Shown piece after piece: positions 1 through 8,600 of a stretch of 64,000 nt of DNA. Source of the stretch: Metallibacterium scheffleri (GTDB taxonomy: Bacteria; Pseudomonadota; Gammaproteobacteria; Xanthomonadales; Rhodanobacteraceae). The stretch lies in NCBI RefSeq assembly GCF_002077135.1, contig NZ_LDOS01000001.1, positions 852,001 through 916,000 on the forward strand, written 5' to 3'. Under the pieces are notes generated by a model, which was given only the letters and a program-made list of their open reading frames with translations, was not told where the DNA came from and ran no database searches. Both the position numbers and the translations under genes were made by a program. How positions within the stretch are numbered: the stretch's first letter is position 1; every line of letters starts with the position of its first letter.

Positions 1-2
1 TC

Positions 3-146
3 CCGCAGCGCGACCTGCACTTGCGCAGCTGGTTTGGACTGACCGGCGCCGAGGCGCTGCAGGCGCTGCGCGAGTCCACACCACGGGTCGTCGCCGCGCC
101 GCCGCCGGCCATCGCGCCCGATCACCATTCCGACGCCGCGCGCTGA
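3..146 (+). CDS. 3' end of an unidentified gene (cut by window start)
   Basis: An open frame runs in from the window edge and ends in TGA 28 bp before lpdA. The 47 visible residues include a helix-like stretch (LRSWFGLTGAEALQALR) and then a proline- and alanine-rich tail. I do not recognise the family. Neighbours of lpdA are often other 2-oxoacid dehydrogenase subunits, but this tail does not look like the end of AceF. The other two forward frames are less convincing: one stops early and the other gives low-complexity arginine-rich sequence. Confidence 0.45.
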   Translation, partial: PQRDLHLRSWFGLTGAEALQALRESTPRVVAAPPPAIAPDHHSDAAR

Positions 147-174
147 GCGCGGCCGCACCCGAGGACGCCGCACG

Positions 175-1959
175 ATGGCCAGCACGATCGAAATCAAAGT
201 TCCCGACATCGGCAATTATCACGACGTGCCGGTGATCGAATTGCTGGTCAAGCCCGGCGATACGGTGACCCGGGATCAGGGCCTGGTCACACTGGAGTCC
301 GACAAGGCGACGATGGAGGTTCCGGCGCCGGCCGCGGGCGTGGTGAAGGAGCTGAAGGTCAAGCTGGGCGATGCGGTGTCCGAAGGCACGTTGGTCGCGC
401 TGATCGAGGCCGCCGCCAGCGTGGCCGCTGTGGCTGCGCCGCCCGAGCCACCCAAGGCGGCGGGCAGTACTCCTGCAACCCGGCCCGCAGCGGTTGCAGC
501 ACCGGCCACCATCGCGCCTGCGCCAGGCGCAGTCGATGGCCGCACGCCCGATATGGAGTGCGCACTGCTGGTGCTGGGCGCTGGCCCGGGGGGCTACACC
601 GCGGCGTTCCGTGCCGCCGACCTGGGCTTGGACGTGGTGCTGGTCGAACGCTACGCGAGCCTGGGCGGCGTGTGCCTCAACGTGGGCTGCATTCCATCCA
701 AGGCGCTGCTGCACACCGCCGAGGTGATCGCCGAGGCCGAGGCCATGGCTGCGCACGGCGTCAGTTTTGGCACGCCCAGGCTCGATCTGGACAAGTTGCG
801 CGCGTTCAAGGACGGTGTGGTCGGCAAGCTCACCGGTGGGCTTGCCGGCATGGCCAAACAGCGCAAGGTGCGTGTGTTGCAGGGCGTCGGCATGTTCGTC
901 GCGCCGCACGAGCTGGACGTGCAAACCGACGCTGGTGTCAAGCGCGTGCGCTTCGCCCAGGCCATCATTGCGGCGGGTTCGCAGGCGCTGAAGTTGCCGG
1001 GGTTCCCCTGGGACGATGCGCGTGTGATGGACTCCACCGACGCGCTGGCGCTGGCCGATATGCCCAAATCGCTGCTGGTGGTCGGCGGCGGCATCATCGG
1101 CCTGGAAATGGCCTGCGTGTATGCCGCCCTGGGCAGCGCGGTGACCGTGGTCGAGCTGGCCGAGCAGTTGATGCCGGGCTGCGATGCTGATCTGGTCAAG
1201 CCGCTGCAGCAGCGTCTGGGCAAGCGTCTGGCCGGCATTCATCTGCAGACCAAGGTCGCGCGCGCCACCGCGCAGAAGGATGGCATCCACGTCGTGTTCG
1301 AGGGTGCATCGAAGCCGGCGCGTGACGTGTTCGACCGCGTGCTCGTGGCGGTGGGTCGCGTGCCCAACGGCAAACGCATCGGCGCCGAAGCGGCGGGCAT
1401 CGCCGTCGATGCGCGCGGCTATATCGCCGTGGATGCGCAGATGCGCAGCAACGTGCCGCACATCTTCGCCATCGGCGACATCGTCGGCAATCCGATGCTG
1501 GCGCACAAGGCCACGCACGAAGCCAAGCTGGCCGCCGAGGTCGCCGCCGGCGAGAAGCGCGAGTGGCTGGCGCGGGTGATCCCCTCGGTGGCCTATACCG
1601 ACCCGGAAATCGCCTGGGTCGGCGTGAGCGAGCGCGAGGCGAAGGAGAAGGGCTTGGCCATCGAAGTGGCGCGCTTCCCCTGGGCGGCATCCGGGCGCGC
1701 GCTGGGCATGGATCGCAGCGAGGGCTTCAGCAAGCTGATCTTCGATGCGCAAACCAGGCGCGTGGTCGGCGGCGGCATCGTCGGCGTGCATGCCGGCGAT
1801 CTGATCGCCGAGGTGGCGCTGGCGATCGAGATGGGCGCCGAGGCCGCCGACATCGGCCACACCATCCATCCGCACCCGACGCTCAGTGAAACCGTGGCCA
1901 TGGCCGCCGAGATCATGGATGGCAGCATCACCGATCTGATCCCGTCCAGGAAGCGCTGA
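175..1959 (+). CDS. lpdA: Dihydrolipoyl dehydrogenase with N-terminal lipoyl domain (E3 of a 2-oxoacid dehydrogenase complex)
   Basis: This is a 594-residue flavoprotein disulfide reductase that reoxidises dihydrolipoyl groups with NAD+. Residues 1-80 form a lipoyl domain with the lipoylation motif ESDKATMEVP (Lys44). An Ala/Pro-rich hinge follows to about residue 125, then the E3 core. The core has the FAD motif GAGPGGYTAA near 136, the redox disulfide GGVCLNVGC (Cys167 and Cys172), an NAD-binding GGGIIGLEMA and the C-terminal HPHPTLSE with the catalytic His-Glu. E3 without a lipoyl domain is about 470 residues; the fused form is known from pyruvate dehydrogenase clusters in xanthomonads and neisserias. 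The ATG is preceded by GAGGA. Assignment to pyruvate rather than 2-oxoglutarate dehydrogenase is inference from the fused domain. Confidence 0.95.
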   Translation: MASTIEIKVPDIGNYHDVPVIELLVKPGDTVTRDQGLVTLESDKATMEVPAPAAGVVKELKVKLGDAVSEGTLVALIEAAASVAAVAAPPEPPKAAGSTPATRPAAVAAPATIAPAPGAVDGRTPDMECALLVLGAGPGGYTAAFRAADLGLDVVLVERYASLGGVCLNVGCIPSKALLHTAEVIAEAEAMAAHGVSFGTPRLDLDKLRAFKDGVVGKLTGGLAGMAKQRKVRVLQGVGMFVAPHELDVQTDAGVKRVRFAQAIIAAGSQALKLPGFPWDDARVMDSTDALALADMPKSLLVVGGGIIGLEMACVYAALGSAVTVVELAEQLMPGCDADLVKPLQQRLGKRLAGIHLQTKVARATAQKDGIHVVFEGASKPARDVFDRVLVAVGRVPNGKRIGAEAAGIAVDARGYIAVDAQMRSNVPHIFAIGDIVGNPMLAHKATHEAKLAAEVAAGEKREWLARVIPSVAYTDPEIAWVGVSEREAKEKGLAIEVARFPWAASGRALGMDRSEGFSKLIFDAQTRRVVGGGIVGVHAGDLIAEVALAIEMGAEAADIGHTIHPHPTLSETVAMAAEIMDGSITDLIPSRKR

Positions 1960-2090
1960 ATGCGCGGTTGCGGCAACAGTGTGTCTGCGCGCCGGCGCTG
2001 GTGCCGGCACGCGCTGCCCGCACATCCGGCAAGGCGTCCGATACGCATTGAGTCTTTTTGATTGTCTCTCTTCCCGCACAAGGAAATCCC

Positions 2091-2705
2091 ATGAAACTTT
2101 ACTTTTCCCCCGGCGCCTGTTCGCTGTCGCCGCATATCGTGTTGCACGAGCTGGGTCTGCCGTTCGAGGCCGTGCAGGTCGATCTGAAGTCCAAGCGACT
2201 GAAGGACGGCGCGGACTTCTGGAAGATCAATCCCAAGGGTTACGTGCCGACGCTGCAGCTCGACGACGGCGCCATTCTCACCGAGGGTCCGGCGATCGTG
2301 CAGTATCTGGCCGACCAGAAGCCCACGGCCGGACTCGCGCCCGCCAATGGCACCTTCGCGCGCTATCGCCTGCAGGAATGGCTGAATTTCATCTCCACCG
2401 AGCTGCACAAGCAGTTCAGCCCATTGTTCAATCCAGCTTCGACCGATGCCGTGAAGCAGGCGCAGCAGGAGCGTCTGGCCGAGCGTTTCCGCGAGATCGT
2501 CGCCGCCATGGGCGCCGCGCCGTATCTGCTGGGCGACCAGTTCACCGTGGCCGACGCCTACCTGTACACGGTGCTGACCTGGGCCGGGATCGTCGGGGTC
2601 GATCTGGCGCCGTACCCGGCCCTGCAGGCGTTCATGAAACGCGTCGAGGCGCGTCCTGCAGTGAAGGCCACGCTGGCCGCCGAGCGCGCGGCCAAGAAAA
2701 ATTGA
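2091..2705 (+). CDS. gstA: Beta-class glutathione S-transferase
   Basis: The 204-residue product closely resembles bacterial beta-class GSTs. An N-terminal thioredoxin fold starts MKLYFSPGACSLSPH with the class-defining Cys10. The glutathione-contacting segments KGYVPTLQL and LTEGPAIVQYLAD follow, and then an all-helical C-terminal domain with FTVADAYLYT. These cytosolic enzymes bind or conjugate glutathione and protect against electrophiles and peroxides. The start is set by AAGGA 6 bp before ATG; an upstream in-frame TTG would add 11 residues without a ribosome site. The gene stands alone, 131 bp after lpdA, and is followed by a terminator shared with the convergent gene downstream. Confidence 0.93.
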   Translation: MKLYFSPGACSLSPHIVLHELGLPFEAVQVDLKSKRLKDGADFWKINPKGYVPTLQLDDGAILTEGPAIVQYLADQKPTAGLAPANGTFARYRLQEWLNFISTELHKQFSPLFNPASTDAVKQAQQERLAERFREIVAAMGAAPYLLGDQFTVADAYLYTVLTWAGIVGVDLAPYPALQAFMKRVEARPAVKATLAAERAAKKN

Positions 2706-2747
2706 GCAGCGCGATCTGAGCGCCGGTATCGCGATCAAGGCGACACG

Positions 2748-2779
2748 AAAGCGACGTCGCTGCGGGCGTCGCTTTTCTC
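2748..2779. terminator. Intrinsic terminator between convergent genes
   Basis: AAAGCGACG at 2748-2756 and CGTCGCTTT at 2767-2775 form a perfect 9-bp stem with a 10-nt loop. The A/T ends of the stem give a short U run on either strand, so it can serve both the GST gene and the convergent monooxygenase-like gene. Confidence 0.8.
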
Positions 2780-2809
2780 ATGTCATGGCGATGGCGTGGC
2801 GGGTGACGC

Positions 2810-3139
2810 TCAGGTGCCCTGGCCGGCGGGTGGCGCCACCGCGCCCACGGTTTCGTAGTGGCGCACCAAGCCCTCTTGGTCGAGCAGGTATTGCGCTTCC
2901 TCGGCGGTATACACGGCCTGCTGCGGATCGCCGCCCACCCAGGCGCGGATGGCATCCATGGATTCCCACAGGGTCAGCACCACGAACTCGGCATGCTCGC
3001 CCTGATAGCGGCGCAACACCCAGCCGCCACGCTGGCCCGCCTTGCCGGCCAGGCCAGGCAGCGCCACGTTGTTGAGGAATGTGAGATAAGCATCGGCCGT
3101 GTCCTTGTGCGTGATGCCCCTCCAGACGCGCGCGATCAT
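2810..3139 (-). CDS. Antibiotic-biosynthesis-monooxygenase (ABM) fold small protein
   Basis: The 109-residue product looks like a dimeric ferredoxin-like ABM-family protein. It begins MIARVWRGITHKDTADAY, has a central beta segment ending FVVLTLWESMDAIRAWVG, and a C-terminal segment with Tyr-rich YTAEEAQYLL and VRHYETV. The pattern of a Trp in WESMDAI plus a late HYE-type strand is usual for small ABM proteins of unknown substrate. Its ATG overlaps the stop of the upstream polymerase gene by 4 bp (ATGA), so it is probably translated by coupling. No signal peptide is seen. A specific reaction cannot be assigned; heme degradation and quinol oxidation are both known in this superfamily. Confidence 0.75.
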   Translation of the reverse strand: MIARVWRGITHKDTADAYLTFLNNVALPGLAGKAGQRGGWVLRRYQGEHAEFVVLTLWESMDAIRAWVGGDPQQAVYTAEEAQYLLDQEGLVRHYETVGAVAPPAGQGT

Positions 3140-4518
3140 GTCTCGTCCCCTGTTGCAACCGGCCCGCCTGCGGCCGACGTGCGCAGCTTAGCAGGCCGCT
3201 CGCGTGCCGCTGCCGCGTGCGCCAATTGGCCAGCGACCTTGAAGCGATTGAGCGATTGCAGCCACAGCTCGTGCTGCGCGGCCTCGCTGGCGCTGTCGGG
3301 GATGCGATTGAACGGAATGCGCATCGGTGCGGCGTCGTGGCGGATCGCCGCGCTGAGGCCGCCGAAGTACACCGCGTTGTGGCCGAAGCGCGCGTTGATG
3401 CGATCAATGGTCGTGTCCAGTGCATTGGTCTTCGCCGGCGCCGCGAAGAGATCCGGTGCGGCGTCCGCCGGATCGCTGAGATGGTGCAAGGTCACACTCA
3501 GTGCCAGCGGTCGCGCGCCGCGCGGGCCGGGCAGTGCGGGCTGCGCCGGATCATCGAGCAGCGTACGCAATTCGCGCAGCAGCGTTGCCGTGGAGGCCGT
3601 GTCCGCGAAGCGCGCATCGCGCTCCCAGCGCGGGCGTGCGCCGGTGTAACGCACGCGCACCGCCAGCGCGCCGGCGTGCAGGCCCAGGCGGCGCAAGCGC
3701 AGCGCCGCCTTGCTCAGCAGTTTTTGCAGCACCGCGCGTGCGCCTTGCGCGTTGCGCAACTCAGGGCCAAGCACGTGCGAATGGCCCACCGAGCTGCGCA
3801 CGCTCGGTCGCTCACCCAGCCAGGCGCCGTGCAGCAGCGCGTGGAAGCGCTCACCCTCGACGCCGCCCCAGACGCGGCGCAACGCGGCGGCATCGGCGGC
3901 GGTCAGTTGCGCCACGCTGCGGATGCCGTGACGCAGCAGACGCCGCTCCAGCGCCGGGCCGATGCCGCACAGATCGCGCAGCGCCAGCGCATGCAGCGCC
4001 TGCGGCAGGTCGCCGGCCTCGAGCACGGTGAGGCCGTCGGGCTTGCGCATGTCGGCCGCGGTCTTGGCCAGGAAGGCGTTGGGCGCGATGCCGATCGAGC
4101 AGCGGATGAATTCGGCTGCGCCCGCGATTTCGCGCTTGATCGCGCGCGCCATTGCCTCGGCCTTGTCACGCCGCCGCTCGCTGCCGATCAGCTCGCAATC
4201 CACCTCGTCGATCGAGCCGATATGGCTGATCGGCAGCACGCGTCCGATGATTTCCAGCAGGCGGTGATGCCATTCCACATAGAGCGCCGGCCGTGCCAGG
4301 CACAGCACCAGCCCGGGACACAACGCGCGCGCATCGCTGACGCGCGTGCCGGTGCGGATGCCACAGGCCTTGGCGCTGTAGCTGGCGGCGATGCAGCAGG
4401 TCGAATCGGCCAGCACCGGGACCACGGCCACCGGGCGATCGCGCAACTCCGGCCGCACCTCCTGCTCGACCGAGGCGAAGTAGCTGTTGAAATCGACGAA
4501 CAGGCTGCGCAGCGTCAT
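3136..4518 (-). CDS. Y-family DNA polymerase (DinB/UmuC-like translesion polymerase)
   Basis: The 460-residue product has the Y-family catalytic core. LFVDFNSYFASVEQE carries Asp9, and SIDEVDCEL carries Asp104 and Glu105, so all three metal-binding acids are present. This distinguishes it from catalytically dead ImuB proteins. The helix-hairpin-helix region LCGIGPALERRLLRHG and a little-finger domain follow, and the tail of about 90 residues is longer than in a typical Pol IV of 350-360 residues. The ATG at 4518 starts the conserved sequence exactly; an upstream in-frame ATG at 4611 would add 31 unconserved residues. It may synthesise across DNA lesions. It is translationally coupled to the small ABM-fold gene, an unexpected partner. 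Whether it is DinB or a UmuC-like subgroup is not settled. Confidence 0.88.
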   Translation of the reverse strand: MTLRSLFVDFNSYFASVEQEVRPELRDRPVAVVPVLADSTCCIAASYSAKACGIRTGTRVSDARALCPGLVLCLARPALYVEWHHRLLEIIGRVLPISHIGSIDEVDCELIGSERRRDKAEAMARAIKREIAGAAEFIRCSIGIAPNAFLAKTAADMRKPDGLTVLEAGDLPQALHALALRDLCGIGPALERRLLRHGIRSVAQLTAADAAALRRVWGGVEGERFHALLHGAWLGERPSVRSSVGHSHVLGPELRNAQGARAVLQKLLSKAALRLRRLGLHAGALAVRVRYTGARPRWERDARFADTASTATLLRELRTLLDDPAQPALPGPRGARPLALSVTLHHLSDPADAAPDLFAAPAKTNALDTTIDRINARFGHNAVYFGGLSAAIRHDAAPMRIPFNRIPDSASEAAQHELWLQSLNRFKVAGQLAHAAAARERPAKLRTSAAGGPVATGDET

Positions 4519-4540
4519 CGGCGGCCTCCGCGTGGGGCGG

Positions 4541-4555
4541 GTAGTACAGCCTACT
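4541..4555 (-). promoter_or_regulatory. Candidate SOS-type operator upstream of the Y-family polymerase
   Basis: An imperfect palindrome with AGTA and TACT arms (4543-4546 and 4552-4555) around a 5-bp centre lies about 25-37 bp upstream of the polymerase start. Xanthomonad LexA sites have TAGTA and TACTA arms, but with a 4-bp centre, so the match is partial. The call rests on position and the biology of the target gene. Confidence 0.22.
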
Positions 4556-4661
4556 GCAGTCGCAGCGGCCAAGACGCCATGCAGCTTGCCCGGGTCCATG
4601 GCGGAGGGCATGCTGTGCCGGCCATGCGTGGGGCATGGCGTCCAATGACAAGGGGATGCAC

Positions 4662-5108
4662 ATGAATGATTTCGGTGCCCTGACGGGCATGGGTTTTGGG
4701 GTCGCGCTGATCGGCGGGCTGGTCGGGCTGGTGATCACGGTCTTGCTTGGCGCGCTGATCCTCATGTTCGCCTACAAACTGGTGGTGAAATCCAGTCCGG
4801 GTTATGGCCAGGCCGTGATCACGATGCTGGCCGTGGTCGGCGCCGCGATCGTGATTCACATCGTTCTTGGCTTGGTGCTGTTCTGGCTTGGCATGCTGGC
4901 GGGCCTGATCATTTTCATCGCCGATTTCCTGGTGACTGCCTGGCTGATCCAGAAGCTGATGAAATCGCCCATGAGTGGTGAAATCAGTTACGGTCAGGCG
5001 TGTCTCGTGGTGGTGGTCGACTGGTTGATCTGGCTGGCCATTGCCGTTGTGATGTGGGTCATCGGCATGGTGATCGGTTTCTCATTCATGCATGGAATGA
5101 TGCACTGA
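4662..5108 (+). CDS. Small hydrophobic membrane protein, unknown function
   Basis: The 148-residue product has about four membrane-spanning segments: GFGVALIGGLVGLVITVLLG, a second around LILMFAYKLV to AVVGAAIVIHIVLG, a third around LAGLIIFIADFLVTAWL, and a last one around WLIWLAIAVVMWVIGMVIG. A Met-His-rich end (FMHGMMH) closes it. The start at 4662 is chosen because AAGGGG lies 7 bp upstream; two earlier in-frame ATGs (4635, 4656) lack a proper ribosome site. It resembles generic membrane proteins of unknown function, and I cannot name a family. It is divergent from the polymerase gene and followed by a second membrane protein. Confidence 0.7.
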   Translation: MNDFGALTGMGFGVALIGGLVGLVITVLLGALILMFAYKLVVKSSPGYGQAVITMLAVVGAAIVIHIVLGLVLFWLGMLAGLIIFIADFLVTAWLIQKLMKSPMSGEISYGQACLVVVVDWLIWLAIAVVMWVIGMVIGFSFMHGMMH

Positions 5109-5173
5109 CGCTGCAGCCAGTGGCCGGGCGGCGCCTGGCGCGCCGTCCGGCCACCACGAACACTGGAATCAGG

Positions 5174-5629
5174 TTGCAATCACTGCTGCTGCCATGGCTG
5201 GGTGCATGGGCGAGCCTGGGTCCCGCCGGCGCCGTGCTGGCCGCGGCGCTGGCCTGGCTGCTGGCCACGCTGTTGCTGATGCTGGCGGTGCGCGTGGTGC
5301 TGGGGTTCTGGGCAGCGCCGGGACGCAGTGCATTGATCGTGTTGCTGGCGCTGGGGTTGACCGCGCTGCTGCTGCTGGCCTGGAATCTGGGCACGGCGCT
5401 GATGGGCAGCGTCGATCCGCTGCATTGGCATGTCGGGCTGAGTGTGCTGTTGCTGGCGCTGGCGCTGCTGGCGCAGTTGTGGGTACTCAGCCACTGGCTG
5501 GTGCTGCCCTCGGCGCGCGCACCCGGCGTCCCGGGCATGCTTGGCGTGGTGCTGCTGTTCTGGGTGCTGCTGATCGTGGCGATCTCGGCGCTGGGGTTGG
5601 CGCTGGGTCTGCCGGTGCCGCGCCCCTGA
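5174..5629 (+). CDS. Leucine-rich integral membrane protein, unknown function
   Basis: The frame encodes about 151 residues with four strongly hydrophobic segments, for example ALAWLLATLLLMLAVRVVLG, LIVLLALGLTALLLLAW and MLGVVLLFWVLLIVAISALG. A short charged linker separates the second from the third. The frame stays open upstream to 5000, but that part overlaps the previous gene and is not protein-like. The TTG at 5174 is therefore the likeliest start, with a weak GGA upstream. No family is recognised. It lies 65 bp after another small membrane protein and may be co-transcribed with it. The start is uncertain. Confidence 0.55.
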   Translation: MQSLLLPWLGAWASLGPAGAVLAAALAWLLATLLLMLAVRVVLGFWAAPGRSALIVLLALGLTALLLLAWNLGTALMGSVDPLHWHVGLSVLLLALALLAQLWVLSHWLVLPSARAPGVPGMLGVVLLFWVLLIVAISALGLALGLPVPRP

Positions 5630-5638
5630 CGCGCAGTG

Positions 5639-6103
5639 TCAGTAGGCGATGCGCGCGCGCGCGAGCAGCTTGCCGAGCAGCCAGGCCGGGCCGATCAGCA
5701 GATAAGCCAGATCGGTCAGAAACGAAGGGCGACGGCCTTCGAGTGTGTGGCCGATAAATTGCCCGATCCATGCGATCACGAACAGCACGCCGGCGAGCAC
5801 CAGCAGATGCATGGCGCCGAGCGCGGCATAAGCGAGGTGCGCGATGAAGCCGAACACCACGAACACGGCCAGCATGCCCAGGCCGATCACGCGCGACAGC
5901 CGCCAGTAGAACGTCCACGCCAGGAACATCGCCACGCCCGCCCACAGGCCGGGTTGCGCAAAGGCGCGGGGTACCGGGATCACCCACAGCGCGGCGATCA
6001 CGCACCACAGGATCAACGGCACGCAGACCCAGTGGATGGCGCAGTTGCGCGCATCGCGATGATCGTTGCCGTAGTTCTCGAACCACTGCTGCACATCGCG
6101 CAT
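5639..6103 (-). CDS. DUF962 / Mpo1-like membrane protein
   Basis: The 154-residue product begins MRDVQQWFENYGNDHRDARN and continues with several hydrophobic helices. It contains the family's conserved histidines in NDHRDARNCAIHWVCVP and IGHTLEGRRPSFLTDL. This matches the DUF962 family. Its yeast member Mpo1 is an iron-dependent dioxygenase acting on 2-hydroxy fatty acids; the bacterial role is not established. The start at 6103 is chosen because GGAGGG sits 7 bp upstream; an ATG five codons earlier lies before that site. The gene converges with the preceding membrane-protein gene, with a gap of only 9 bp. Confidence 0.82.
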   Translation of the reverse strand: MRDVQQWFENYGNDHRDARNCAIHWVCVPLILWCVIAALWVIPVPRAFAQPGLWAGVAMFLAWTFYWRLSRVIGLGMLAVFVVFGFIAHLAYAALGAMHLLVLAGVLFVIAWIGQFIGHTLEGRRPSFLTDLAYLLIGPAWLLGKLLARARIAY

Positions 6104-6264
6104 GGCATCACCCTCCACGAGATCGACGCCGCCCGGAACAGCCGGTACGGCGCCAGATCATACGAGAAGCGATGGGCAGACACGTTGCCGAGCTTGCGAG
6201 CCGCCGACCACGGTGGCCGGTTGCCGACGGGAAGGGGCAGGCTGCCGTCCACGTCGAAGCCATG

Positions 6265-7146
6265 CTAGGCCGTGAGCTTGTGCAAGGCCTCCGCATATTT
6301 GGCGCGTGTTTTCGCGATGACCTCGGGCGGAATGTGCGGACCGGGTGCCTGCTTGTTCCAGTGCTGCGTTTCCAAATAGTCGCGCACGAACTGCTTGTCG
6401 TAGCTTGGCGGGCTGGTGCCGATGCGATACCCAGCGGCCGGCCAGAAGCGCGAGGAGTCCGGCGTCAGCATTTCGTCCATCACGTAGAGCTTGCCGGCGG
6501 CATCGAGGCCGAACTCGAACTTGGTGTCGGCGATCAGAATTCCGCGCTGCGCGGCATAGGCGGCGGCGTGGCGGTACAACGCCAGCGTCGCCGCGCGCAC
6601 CTGCTCGGCAAGATCGGCGCCGAGCGTCGCCACGACCCGGTCGAAATCGATCGTTTCGTCGTGGCTGCCGGCGGCGGCCTTGGTGGAGGGCGTGAAGATC
6701 GGTTGCGGCAGTTGTTCGGCCTGCTGCAATCCGGCCGGCAGCGCGATGCCGCTGATGCGGCCGCTGGCCTGGTAATCCTTCCAGCCGGAGCCGGCCAGGT
6801 AGCCGCGCGCCACCGCTTCGATCGGCACCGGCTTGAGACGCCTGGCCACCACGCTGCGCTGCGCGTACAGCGTGGCGTCCACGCCTGCGGGCAGCACGCT
6901 GGCCACGCTGAAGCCGGTCAGGTGATTGGGCATCAGGAATGCGGTGCGCGCGAACCAGAAATTGGACAGTTGCGTGAGCAGCTCGCCCTTGCCGGGGATC
7001 GGATCGGGCAGCACCACGTCGAACGCTGACAGGCGATCGCTGGCCACGATCAGCAAACGCTCGGCATCCAGAGCATAGACATCGCGCACCTTGCCCCGAT
7101 GCAGCAGGTGCAGACCGGGCAAATCGGATTGGATCAGCAGGCTCAC
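6265..7146 (-). CDS. purC: Phosphoribosylaminoimidazole-succinocarboxamide synthase (purine synthesis)
   Basis: PurC joins aspartate to CAIR with ATP to give SAICAR. The 293-residue product carries [12 protein letters not shown] near the N terminus, the ATP-grasp-like [21 protein letters not shown], the family signatures around [19 protein letters not shown] and [12 protein letters not shown], and the C-terminal [13 protein letters not shown]. The GTG at 7146 begins at the point where xanthomonad PurC proteins begin. An in-frame ATG at 7191 would add 15 residues and cannot be excluded. The much longer open frame to 7590 overlaps the divergent cytochrome gene and is spurious. It is a single gene, divergent from the cytochrome c gene. 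Confidence 0.93.
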   Translation of the reverse strand: MSLLIQSDLPGLHLLHRGKVRDVYALDAERLLIVASDRLSAFDVVLPDPIPGKGELLTQLSNFWFARTAFLMPNHLTGFSVASVLPAGVDATLYAQRSVVARRLKPVPIEAVARGYLAGSGWKDYQASGRISGIALPAGLQQAEQLPQPIFTPSTKAAAGSHDETIDFDRVVATLGADLAEQVRAATLALYRHAAAYAAQRGILIADTKFEFGLDAAGKLYVMDEMLTPDSSRFWPAAGYRIGTSPPSYDKQFVRDYLETQHWNKQAPGPHIPPEVIAKTRAKYAEALHKLTA

Positions 7147-7245
7147 GGCATACTCGCGGGTGGGGCGAATCGCGCATTCTAATCGTGCCATCGCAGCAGC
7201 CGCGCGCGGCGCGGTTAAACTGTGCGCTTTGCCGCGAATCGCGCC

Positions 7246-7623
7246 ATGTCCTTGCTGCGTCTTTTCCTGCTGTGTGCCGTGCCCGGCCTGTTCATGCTGC
7301 TGTTGGGTGCGTGCAGTGAGCGCATGCCACGCGGCAGTGGTCGCGCCACGCTCGCGCCAGCCGGCATGCAACCGCCTGCGCAGTTGGGACTGTGCGCCGC
7401 CTGCCATGGTGCCAACGGCCATGCGCGGCAGCCGGATATTCCCGACCTTGCCGGCCAGAAAGCGGATTACCTTGACAAGGCGATGCGTGATTACGCCTCC
7501 GGTGTGCGCAACGTGCCACTGATGCGCGGTGCACTGGGCGCGATCGACCCCGCGCAGATGCGTGCGCTGGCCGACTGGTATGCCGCGCAACCCGTGTGCC
7601 TGCCGCAGGTGCGCCGCCCGTGA
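7246..7623 (+). CDS. Class I cytochrome c, predicted lipoprotein
   Basis: The 125-residue product starts with a lipoprotein signal peptide whose lipobox LLGAC predicts acylation at Cys23. A single heme-binding motif CAACH follows (Cys50, Cys53, His54), with VPLMRGAL supplying the likely axial methionine. Fold and size fit a small monoheme class I cytochrome of the c553/c4-half type, acting in the periplasm as an electron carrier anchored to a membrane. The ATG at 7246 begins the signal peptide; an upstream in-frame ATG only adds polar residues. Its stop overlaps the GTG of djlA by 4 bp (GTGA), so the two are probably co-translated. The redox partner is not evident here. Confidence 0.85.
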   Translation: MSLLRLFLLCAVPGLFMLLLGACSERMPRGSGRATLAPAGMQPPAQLGLCAACHGANGHARQPDIPDLAGQKADYLDKAMRDYASGVRNVPLMRGALGAIDPAQMRALADWYAAQPVCLPQVRRP

Positions 7624-8435
7624 GTTTCCTGTGGACCTGGGTGGGAGCGGCTTTCGGGCTGACTTTTGGCCACAGCCTCGGTGCGCTGATCCTGGGCGCG
7701 CTGATCGGCTGGGTGGTGGACACCATGCGCCATCAGCGCCGGCGCCTGCGCGCGCAGCGCCAGTTCGTGGCGCCGCTGTTTGCGGTACTGGGTGCGCTGG
7801 CCAAGGCCGACGGCCGCGTCAGCCAAGCCGAAATCAGTGTCGCCGAGCGCATGATGCAGCGTTTCAATCTCGATGCCACGCAGCGCGCCGGGGCCATCGC
7901 GCGCTTCAACGCCGGCAAGCAAGCCGGGTTTCAACTCGCGCCCGCGCTGGCCGAACTGCGCCGGATCTGCGCGCCGCAGCCGCAACTGGCCTGGGCCGTG
8001 CTCGATGTGCTGGCCGAGGTCGCCTATGCCGAAGGCGCGGCCAGCCAGGCCGGGTTTCAATTGCTGCAACAGACCGCGCACGCGCTGGGCTTCGGCGACA
8101 TGCAACTGCTGGCGCTGTTGATGATGCGCGGTTACGCCATGCCGCAGGGCGCGGCGGGCGCGTGGCAGCAGCAGGGTTACCAGCAGGCCTACCAGCGCGG
8201 CTCGCGACAGGCGCCGGCGTCGCGCAGCAGCGGCCCCGACCCGTATGCCGTGCTCGGCGTGGAGCGCGGCAACGATGACGCCAGCATCAAGCGCGCTTAC
8301 CGCAAACTGATCTCGCAATATCACCCGGATCGCCTCGGCGACCTGCCGGAAGAATTGCGCCGCCGTGCCGAGCGCCGCGCGAGCGAAATCAACACCGCGT
8401 GGGAAGCGATCAAGGGCGAGCGCGGGATTGTGTGA
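7620..8435 (+). CDS. djlA: DjlA-type membrane-anchored DnaJ co-chaperone (TerB + J domain)
   Basis: The 271-residue product has an N-terminal transmembrane segment (about residues 5-28, [20 protein letters not shown]) and a TerB-like helical domain from about 45 to 150 ([18 protein letters not shown]). A Gln-rich linker leads to a C-terminal J domain from about 205 with [20 protein letters not shown] and the HPD motif (His235-Pro-Asp). This order is the DjlA signature. The J domain stimulates the ATPase of DnaK, and membrane anchoring links it to envelope functions. The GTG start overlaps the stop of the cytochrome gene. Confidence 0.9.
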   Translation: MSFLWTWVGAAFGLTFGHSLGALILGALIGWVVDTMRHQRRRLRAQRQFVAPLFAVLGALAKADGRVSQAEISVAERMMQRFNLDATQRAGAIARFNAGKQAGFQLAPALAELRRICAPQPQLAWAVLDVLAEVAYAEGAASQAGFQLLQQTAHALGFGDMQLLALLMMRGYAMPQGAAGAWQQQGYQQAYQRGSRQAPASRSSGPDPYAVLGVERGNDDASIKRAYRKLISQYHPDRLGDLPEELRRRAERRASEINTAWEAIKGERGIV

Positions 8436-8600
8436 ACCCTGCGCGGGTGCGCGCAGAAACCAGGGTCGCCAGGGCCTAGGGATCAAATTCCTTTGCGCCC
8501 CTCGCGGACGGGTCCGGCAACCAGCAACACGCTGACTGACGGCGCACGCTTGGTCGCGCGCGGCGTGTGGCCGACAATGCGACTTTCGTGGAGTTCTGCC

